Origin: Chlorokybus atmophyticus
Taxonomy: Eukaryota > Streptophyta > Chlorokybophyceae > Chlorokybales > Chlorokybaceae
Reading direction: 5' to 3'
NCBI GenBank assembly: GCA_009103225.1
Contig: RHPI01002533.1
Coordinates: forward strand, 152,841-216,840
DNA: 64,000 nt
Shown: piece after piece, positions 57,480-64,000 of the stretch
Layout: every line of letters begins with the position of its first letter
Position numbering within the stretch: the first letter of the stretch is position 1
Notes under the pieces: model-generated
The model's database searches: none
What the model saw: the letters and a program-made list of their open reading frames with translations, nothing else
What the model was told of the DNA's origin: nothing
Translations under genes and position numbers: made by a program

Positions 57480-58529
57480 ACTGTGTGTCCTGAGTAGGCA
57501 CAAGCGGGTTTACAGCGTCAAGTGGCTGTTCAGCATCGTCCAGAGAGACAGCCGGTGCGGCACGAGCTGCCTAAGCTCAAAGCACCGACGCGTAGACGCT
57601 TTGGGGGGCTGACTCGTAGTGCAAAGGAGTTGATCACCCTACAGTACGCCCAAGACGCGCTGCATCACCGCATGCGGCATGCCTCGAGGTGGGTGACGAA
57701 AGTTTGCAATAAGTGGGAGCAAACGCGGAGAATGCGGTCTAAACAGACCTCTGGGGATTGGCCGTGGTTGAAACCCACACACGATATGGCCATCCGTAGT
57801 ACGTTGTTGCCCCTCGCCGTCCTCGATATGATGGTGTTGTTGCTGCCGCATCACCCCGGCAATGTGCAAGAGCTATCTGCGGAGCAGAACTTCGACCTGC
57901 TGCATTAGATGTACCTGTCGATGTCGACTAATGCGGGTCGAGATGTGTGCCACTACCTGAGCAAACATACTGGGTGGCAAGTAAAACCATTCGAGCTGTA
58001 CTTGGCATGCTTTGGCTGGCAGTGGCTGTATGTCATACGGCACGTCGAGCTGATTCTGTGGAAGCTCGAAGAAAATGACGATGCGGGGGAGTACACGAGT
58101 GACGACAGCCATGTCGAGGGCCTGGATGAACGCATACTGGACGAGACCAAGACCAGCAGGTGGTGTATGGCGGCAGATGGGCGTCAGGTGATCGAGCAGG
58201 CAGTGGAGCGTTATGCTGCGCCATTCAGATGGGAGTCGCTACGCCTGCGACGCGATAACAGAGTTTGGTGGCAGAGGCAGCTTGCACACCCGCGTGCACC
58301 ATGTGTGCTGATCTGTCGCATTGAGGAGCCACCCCCCCCAGCGGATGGGGAGACGCCCTGTTGCAAGAAAGCGATGTGCCATGTCTGCATCATAGCACAT
58401 CAGAAGACTGTGGCAAATAAATCAAAGAATCTACAAGCGTGTCCATTCTGCAAGCAACCTCACCCGTTTTGGTCGCCACGCCTGATGCAAGACGCCAACG
58501 TGTCGGCGGTGATTTGGCCCCCGCCTTGA
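57480..58529 (+). CDS. RING-type zinc-finger protein with one in-frame TAG
   Basis: A single plus-strand frame runs to TGA at 58,529, interrupted only by TAG at 57,906-57,908. The front part reads RSAKELITLQYAQDALHHRM and DMAIRSTLLPLAVLDMMVLL. The back part ends in a Cys/His cluster: PCCKKAMCHVCIIAHQKTVA then ACPFCKQPHPFW, a C-C-C-H-C-C pattern like RING or a related treble-clef finger. RING proteins are mostly ubiquitin ligases. In copy 1 the TAG site is CAG, so the stop is a recent C-to-T change or the protein starts after it (ATG at 57,909). No upstream ATG was fixed; the frame may be a late exon of the preceding transcript. Confidence 0.6.
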
Positions 58530-59015
58530 TGCCAATTGTGCATGTATTGTAGTTTTGTGTTGGCTTCCTGTGAACCATGTAGGTACATGTATAGTTGCAG
58601 CATGGTGCATGGTGCACCAGAGATCTGCTGTTGTTATGAGCATTGGCTGCACATGTGTATGATGACTGCCCGGCGCATAAGTCAGTGCATGGCTTGCATA
58701 CCTCGCTGGTTTAGAGCGTGGTTGACAGCAACAAACTCGGACAGCGCTATGGGTTCCATGGCATGACAGCACAGTATTACTCTACGATCGTGGTAGTATG
58801 CGAGTATCCTTGTACCGTAGTACCATTAACAAATAGAGTACCATTCATGTTGATGTAGTACCATGCATGGTACTACATCAATAGCGTATAAGGTACAGTC
58901 GTGCTTCACTTGAAGTTTGACCCATTTAGGGTTCGTAAGCTGGCAACCCTAAATTGATGCCCATACCCTAAAGTCTCGCTCAGTTTGTGGGCAGCCGTGC
59001 CGATTCCTATTTTGC
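58530..59015. other. Spacer with a 32-bp perfect palindrome
   Basis: No gene is seen. GTAGTACCAT-type repeats occur several times. TTGATGTAGTACCATG and its exact complement form a perfect palindrome at 58850-58881. It probably holds the promoter of the methyltransferase gene. Confidence 0.5.
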
Positions 59016-60742
59016 ATGATGTCGGCGGCAGCAGTTGAATCACCCTCACCTAGGAGACCATGCTTGGTGTGCCCACAATGCAATGCGTACGTATGTGCCA
59101 ATGGCCGTAGGCAGCAAATGCGAGCACACTTGACCGAATGCCAGCGAGTGCAGACAGTGTGCCACGGTTTTAGTGCTGCTTGCTGGCATCACACCACACA
59201 CAATGTCGACGTGTTTGGCTGCCGCCTCGGCCAAGTGCTGTGCAAGGAACCCGAGTTTTTCCATTGCGTGCAGTGCGTGTGCGAATCGTGCTCGCGCTCA
59301 TGCTTCGAGTGGCGAGGGGAACCCATGCGCTTCTTCACATGGACAACACCGGGACATGTGGTTAGTGGACAGGTGGTGGATGCTGTGGAGGTAATCCACA
59401 AGAGTGGACCGCGACGTATCACTGCATGTTATGTTGGGCGTATGCTTATTTCATGCATGTTGAAGCTGTTGTCGCATTCAGAGCAGTCTTGCACGGTGTG
59501 GGCGTGGGCAGTTCCATCCCCTGGCCGCTGTAGAGGAGGCAGACCATCGACCGTTGGACAGCGCACTGCATCGGCTGCGGAACGCAGTTAAGTTGGGATG
59601 CGAGCAGCTGATCGGTGTGAGTGTCATGGTGCATTGGCCGCTGGATGGGGAATGGTATGCGGGCGTTGTGGAATCATTCAAGCAAGCGTCAGGTCAGCAT
59701 CGCTTCGTGGCGTGCGAGATTGAGGACGCATCATATATGCATGGTGCAATGGAAAATGTCTTTGCAGGGCAGCACCGTATAGTATTCGATGACGGTGATC
59801 GACCACAAACCATCAACTTCAAAGGGCACAACGTATTCGCGTACACATCAGTTGACGGGGCACGCCATGTTCTGCGCGCCGGAGGGGAGAACGTCAGTCG
59901 CAAAGTAAGCCCGGACGGCATCATTGTTAGTCCCTGGCCAGCACCACGGCCAGCCTTGACCACATACACGCCATTTGACAACAAGCTGGGACGCACACGC
60001 AGACCAAGGGCACTCGACCTATTCTGCGGCGGTGGCGGTGCCAGTGTCGGTCTATACCACGCAGGCTTTGACGTGACCGGGATGGACATAAGTCCCTCCT
60101 CTGAGTACCCGCTGCCCTTCATACACCGCGATGTATGCACCCTGAGTGCAGGAGAGCTGAGCGAGTACGAGCTCATCTGGGCCAGTCCACCATGCCAGGC
60201 CTATTCAGGTGCTATCCCGGCACCTCAACGGGCGGCACATGGCACATCCTGTAGACACCAGGATATGATACCGCTCGTGCGACATCATACTGCTTGCAAG
60301 CCAGGTGAAGTTTGTGATTGAGCATGTGCAAGGAGCAGCTTCCTCATTCAGACCCAATCTGTCCCTTTGTGGCACGATGTTTGGCCTATCAACTTTCCGA
60401 CACCGTCTGTTTGAGACACAGCCAGTGGTAGCTACCCCACCAGCACGCTGCTCGCACGCGGGCAAGGCAGTTGGACTAATATCGCCGCACCTGTCCGCTA
60501 GCGCGAAGAAGACAATCGTGACATCTAACAAACAGCAGATGTACCCGGTCTATGGCCTTCCAAGCACCAGGGGCGGCATTGTTGCGTGGCAAACAGCGCT
60601 GGGAGTGCCATGGATGACCTCGGCCGTTTCCATAGCGAATGCAGTTCCTCCCGCAATGGCGGAGTGCATAGGGCGTCTCATGCTTGAAACAATGGATATG
60701 CGCTGTGACTACCCTCCTGTGTCATGGAACTATGAGGCTTGA
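59016..60742 (+). CDS. Zinc-finger/Tudor-like/cytosine-5 DNA methyltransferase of the transposon
   Basis: Exons 59016-59432 and 59512 onward (GT-AG) are joined. A further 75-base intron (59693-59767) is possible, since splicing or retaining it keeps the frame. The N-terminus is Cys/His-rich (CLVCPQCNAYVCANGRRQQM; CVQCVCESCSRSC). Then comes a Tudor/agenet-like segment, VMVHWPLDGEWYAGVVESF ... HRIVFDDGD. The catalytic part has motif I RALDLFCGGGGASVGLYHAG, motif IV IWASPPCQAYSGA with the nucleophile Cys, a motif VI VIEHVQGA (Asn of the usual E-N-V replaced), motif VIII TMFGLSTFRHRLFET and motif X IANAVPPAMAECIG. These resemble phage and bacterial C5-methyltransferases more than plant DNMTs. One frameshift near 60,275-60,290 separates motif IV from VI. 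Confidence 0.8.
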
Positions 60743-61026
60743 GTGTGGTGCACTGTATTGATGCTTAATGCCACACGGCGGACTGATTGTTGAATGTTGC
60801 ATGGATCATTCGATTGTGGTGACAGTTGTGCAGTGACAGCTGCCCGGTATTGTACACGTCCACATGCAAAAGTCTTAGCATACGATTAGCAATGCCTAAC
60901 TGACTGATATGCTCCAAACTGAGAGTAGTGAGACAAGTACATGTGTCACGTGGAAGTGCAGTGAACGTTCACCCAATACTTGCCCTCTTGTACACGGGCG
61001 CTGTCCTTGTCAAACATGGGGAGCAG
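60743..61026. other. Spacer between convergent methyltransferase and transposase genes
   Basis: About 280 bases without a recognisable gene; the 3' UTRs of both genes are expected here. Confidence 0.4.
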
Positions 61027-64000
61027 TTAGACAATGCCTTTTACTTGCTCCGGAGTCACGACATCGAGATGTGGACCGCCTCGACGCTTTTCCCATTCCA
61101 GAGCGATGCACTTTGTGTCGCTCGTCACATCCAGCTTCGTGTACCAGCGGACAAACACGACCTCCTTCCACACGCGCTCGCCGCTACCACCCCACACCAC
61201 CACGCGCAGAAAAAGGAGTGCCTGAGCCCACCACGTCACATTCACACCGTCCTCATCACCTTCCAACTCAAGTGTAGAGAACCAAGGCCGCCCATGGAAC
61301 ATCCCAGTTGCGCGCGCCATGCTGACTCCTGATGTCATGTACACCGCTGCGCCTCCGTTCACCACGCGAACAGCACGCTTCCCGTCGGCCAACTCCAGTT
61401 GTTCCCTTCTCAACCAGCTGTCAAGGGTGGCAGGCAGCTTGTCGGCAAATGGAGTCTTCAAGGCGACTTGGCGGCTACGCGCAGATCCGCTCCAGTACGG
61501 GCTGGACTCCCTCCTTGTCAGCACATCCATCCGTAGCAACTTGTCCGTCTTCTCCATGACATTACAGCACTGCTGCCGCGCCGGCGCCATGACCGAGCGC
61601 ATCTCGGGATCTACGACCATGCCATCCTCTCTCACATATTCCGCACAGCTCCATGCCTTCAGGATACGTGCCTGGTAGTCCCGGTTGTTGCCACCACGCG
61701 CCCACCGTTTGATATTTTGGGCGTGCGTCTGCTCCATGCGGTTGGCGCTGAACCAATCTGGGTGTCCACTGCTGACAATTGCCGGCCCAAAATGAGTGAG
61801 CTGATGCATCTTCTCGATCTTCCAACCTGACTTCTGTGCAGAATATGACGACAGTAGCGGATGCAACACTGCAGCTTTGAAGGCAGCCAGCTCGTTGTCG
61901 GCTGTGGTCAGGGTCTCTCTTGTGTGTTCATGCGCCTTCAGCAACTTCTTGTTCCACTGGGCAAGCGATGCGGCAGCAATGGTGAAGAAATCGTTGCCCG
62001 CACTGTCGAGCAGCAAACCGTCCGCGAGGACCGGCAGCAGCTGCAGCACCGCCACTTTCTCCACCACCTGAAAGGAGTGGTCGGACAGGAAGAAATCTAC
62101 TGTGCTTGTGGGTGCCTTGAAGTGCGAAACCCGCAGAGTCGCCTTGCATGCATTCAGCCTGTGCACATCTGCTCGTGAGCACATGTTGTTGGCTTTTGTG
62201 TTCAACACAAAAGCAACATCAAAGATGTGCCTGGCCTGCAGAATCTGTCTCGTGGATGGACGCATTCGTTCCTTTGCGGCGTCGTACACAGCAGCAAGCA
62301 GGTGGTCAATGATGCCTCCTAGCACATGCATTGCGTCAGGGGCAAGACGAGAGTAGTAGTCAGCTCCCGGCACCCGCAACTGTCGCCAACCCCACAGTGC
62401 ATTCTGTTGCCAAACCACATTGCCTGGTTTCACGGAAAGCCATTCATCCTCACGAATGCCGGTAATTTGACCATTACCTCCTCGACATGCATGGAGTGCT
62501 GCTCTTTGAAAGCCTTGGCTGTCTGGCGTGCATTCCTAACACCGCTATGCAGGTCCGCCCGCAGCTGACGTATTGCTGGTGTGTAGAAGGCCTCGGTTCT
62601 CAATTCCCGGTCCTCATCCATCTCCAACAGATCTGATTTGGTGACGAGACAAACATCGCAAGGATGTCGTGTTTGGTTGCCCGACACAGTGCGTGCGAGT
62701 GTGGCAGTCTCCTACAACACGACAAACTCAGATGTTCTACTGACAACATCCTCCATGCACTGTTTGCTGGCGGGCTGCATCCGGTTACAACCATTCATGC
62801 CCACTACCTGCAAATCGCTGATGTAGTTGGCAAGCGCGGGAAACACACGACGCTCGATGCCATTCGGGTCGATGAGCTGCAGACCTTCCCAACTCGCCCG
62901 CTTCACATCCCCTAACACTACATTCAAAGCGTCATGAAAAATCTCACGTTTCCGAATGGAGAACGATTCCTTGCCCTGCGCCCAGGTGGGATGCCCGGCC
63001 ACTGCGTGAACCACCGGCAGAAGCGCTATCATAACAACCCCCATGTTGCTAGCATACATGTCCCAACTGTAGTTGGCAAGCGATGCCATCAGAGGGTAGC
63101 CAGAGCGCTTGCCCGCGCTGTCCAGCGTGGTCTTGTCACTGTACAGAATGGCAGGCGCCAAGTAGGACGCTTCCCCCACCTCTCTCCTCAAATCCACCTC
63201 CACATCCTTCCACCAATCGCCCGTGGAAGGATGGCCAAAGCTGTGCTCGTCACCAGTGTACTGGAGATTGAAGCCATTGGCGGCATGTGGATTGCCATAC
63301 AACCGCGCGAGCCATACCTGCTCCGACCAAGAGCATTACTTACTATGCTGGCCTCAGAATAGATACTGCATCGATACTGCATTAGGTACTGCATTTCACA
63401 GACCTTGGCCGGCATATATGTGACGCAGATGTCCTGATCCTCAGGGTCTCCAGGCTTGCGCAGGTCAGCCGTCACGTAGTTCTGATACGGCAGCACACTC
63501 GCATGTGCATATGTGACATGGCTCTGATGGTTGAAGCACATGCACCGCACACCGTGAACACACCTCAGACTGAGAGAAAGCAATCGTGGTCCGGAGGTAG
63601 CTGGCCGCATGCACACCGGTCTCCCACTGGAGCTCTTCCGTCAGGAAGTGTGCATTTCGGATGCACTTGATGATCCGCCCCATGTCGGAGGCCGACAGGC
63701 CTTGGCCGTTGTTGCACTGCACGAATGCCACTGCAAGAGCATGCTCCGAGCCATACCACCTGGATTCCGACGCGTGCGAAGGGACGCCTCCACTTCCATG
63801 TTGGCGTGCCACAGGTTTCTCAGGCACACGCACACATCGAAAGCCCTCGTTCACTTCCTCCTCCTCCTGTTGCTGCTGTGCGTGTGTCTCCTGGAGGAAT
63901 CCTTCAGCATCAAGCATGTGAGCATCCTGGATCGAACTCCCCGGTTCAACATGACCCGCATCGTACTGTAATGGACGCTGGCCGACATACAGCTTGATCT
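61027..64000 (-). CDS. Plavaka-type CACTA transposase (5' end outside the window)
   Basis: Minus-strand exons: 64000-63564 (partial), 63481-63404, 63317-62808, about 62711-62455 and about 62455-61027. Motifs in order are NYVTADLRKPGDPEDQDICV; ILYSDKTTLDSAGKRSGYPL (candidate first catalytic Asp in SDKT); CDVCLVTKSDLLE, a Cys pair as in the family's internal zinc motif; LRVPGADYYSRLAPDAMHVL (Asp in PDAMH); and MHQLTHFGPAIVSSGH then FSANRMEQTHAQNIKRWARG (Glu in the E-x-x-H motif). This order is that of Plavaka transposases of the CACTA superfamily. The junction at about 62,430-62,470 needs a frameshift or unusual intron. Otherwise it is open over about 900 codons, so the gene is near intact. Confidence 0.85.

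Larger units (their letters stand above)
51430..64000. mobile_element. Large Plavaka-type (CACTA superfamily) transposon with accessory genes, copy 2
   Basis: From the left homology boundary at about 51,430 to the window edge, the sequence holds only transposon-style genes: unknown protein (-), zinc-finger/OTU protease (+), RING-type protein (+), zinc-finger/Tudor-like/cytosine-5 methyltransferase (+) and Plavaka transposase (-). Subterminal repeats lie near the left end. The right end is outside the window, so terminal inverted repeats and target duplication could not be checked. That all genes belong to one element is inferred from gene density, the repeated left part (copy 1) and lack of host-type genes between them. 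Confidence 0.7.

Noticed and set aside
44880-57935. Simple tandem segmental duplication
   Set aside because: Unrelated DNA (about 51,285-51,430) separates the copies, and the right halves of the two copies do not correspond. Two element copies with different truncations fit better.
57480-58529. Recoding of TAG as glutamine in this organism
   Set aside because: The VOC, FAM221-domain and NLE1 genes all end at TAG at family-typical positions, so TAG is a normal stop here. The element TAGs are better explained as mutations.
61027-64000. Minus-strand protein as a KDZ (Kyakuja-Dileera-Zisupton) transposase
   Set aside because: The SDKT, PDAMH and E-x-x-H/NIKRW motifs and their order fit Plavaka (CACTA) better, and no CxC-type KDZ zinc domain was recognised.

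Overview
The window looks like nuclear DNA of a green alga (Chlorophyta-like). It holds many short GT-AG introns, with a few GC-AG introns. It carries a nuclear tRNA-Leu, TGTAA poly(A)-type signals, an aspartate kinase with a plastid-transit-like N-terminus, and algal-style chromodomain Gypsy and Plavaka-type transposons. The species cannot be named from the sequence. There are no prokaryotic operons, rRNA genes or CRISPR arrays.

Bases 1-25,000 are the gene-rich host part. In order: a possible exon at the left edge; tRNA-Leu(CAA); a VOC/glyoxalase-fold gene (+); an MMACHC-like cobalamin chaperone gene (-); a FAM221-domain gene (+); the 13-exon Notchless ribosome-biogenesis gene NLE1 (-); the 12-exon monofunctional aspartate kinase gene (+), head-to-head with NLE1; a BET bromodomain gene (-); and a 12-exon SR splicing factor gene (+), head-to-head with the BET gene. 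I traced the exon chains base by base. NLE1 (473 aa), aspartate kinase (582 aa), SR factor (286 aa) and the VOC protein (167 aa) splice to continuous frames of family-typical size.

Bases 25,000-35,500 are gene-poor. They hold a decayed reverse-transcriptase element, perfect palindromes, AT-rich sequence with no recognisable gene, and a 1.64-kb pogo/Tigger element with terminal inverted repeats, TA target duplications and a broken transposase.

Bases 35,500-44,900 are a nested pair. A 6.9-kb chromodomain Gypsy retrotransposon, with two LTRs and a 5-bp target duplication, sits inside the reading frame of a DDE-type (CENP-B/pogo-like) transposase gene. The host frame resumes exactly on the other side.

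Bases 44,900-64,000 hold a large transposon. A decayed left part (about 44.88-51.28 kb) is followed by a better preserved copy from about 51.43 kb to beyond the window edge. The second copy encodes an uncharacterised multi-exon protein (-), a zinc-finger/OTU cysteine protease (+), a RING-type protein (+), a zinc-finger/Tudor-like/cytosine-5 DNA methyltransferase (+) and a Plavaka-type CACTA transposase (-, running off the right edge). A DNA transposon that appears to carry its own cytosine methyltransferase with a chromatin-reader-like domain plus ubiquitin-pathway enzymes is the most notable system here.
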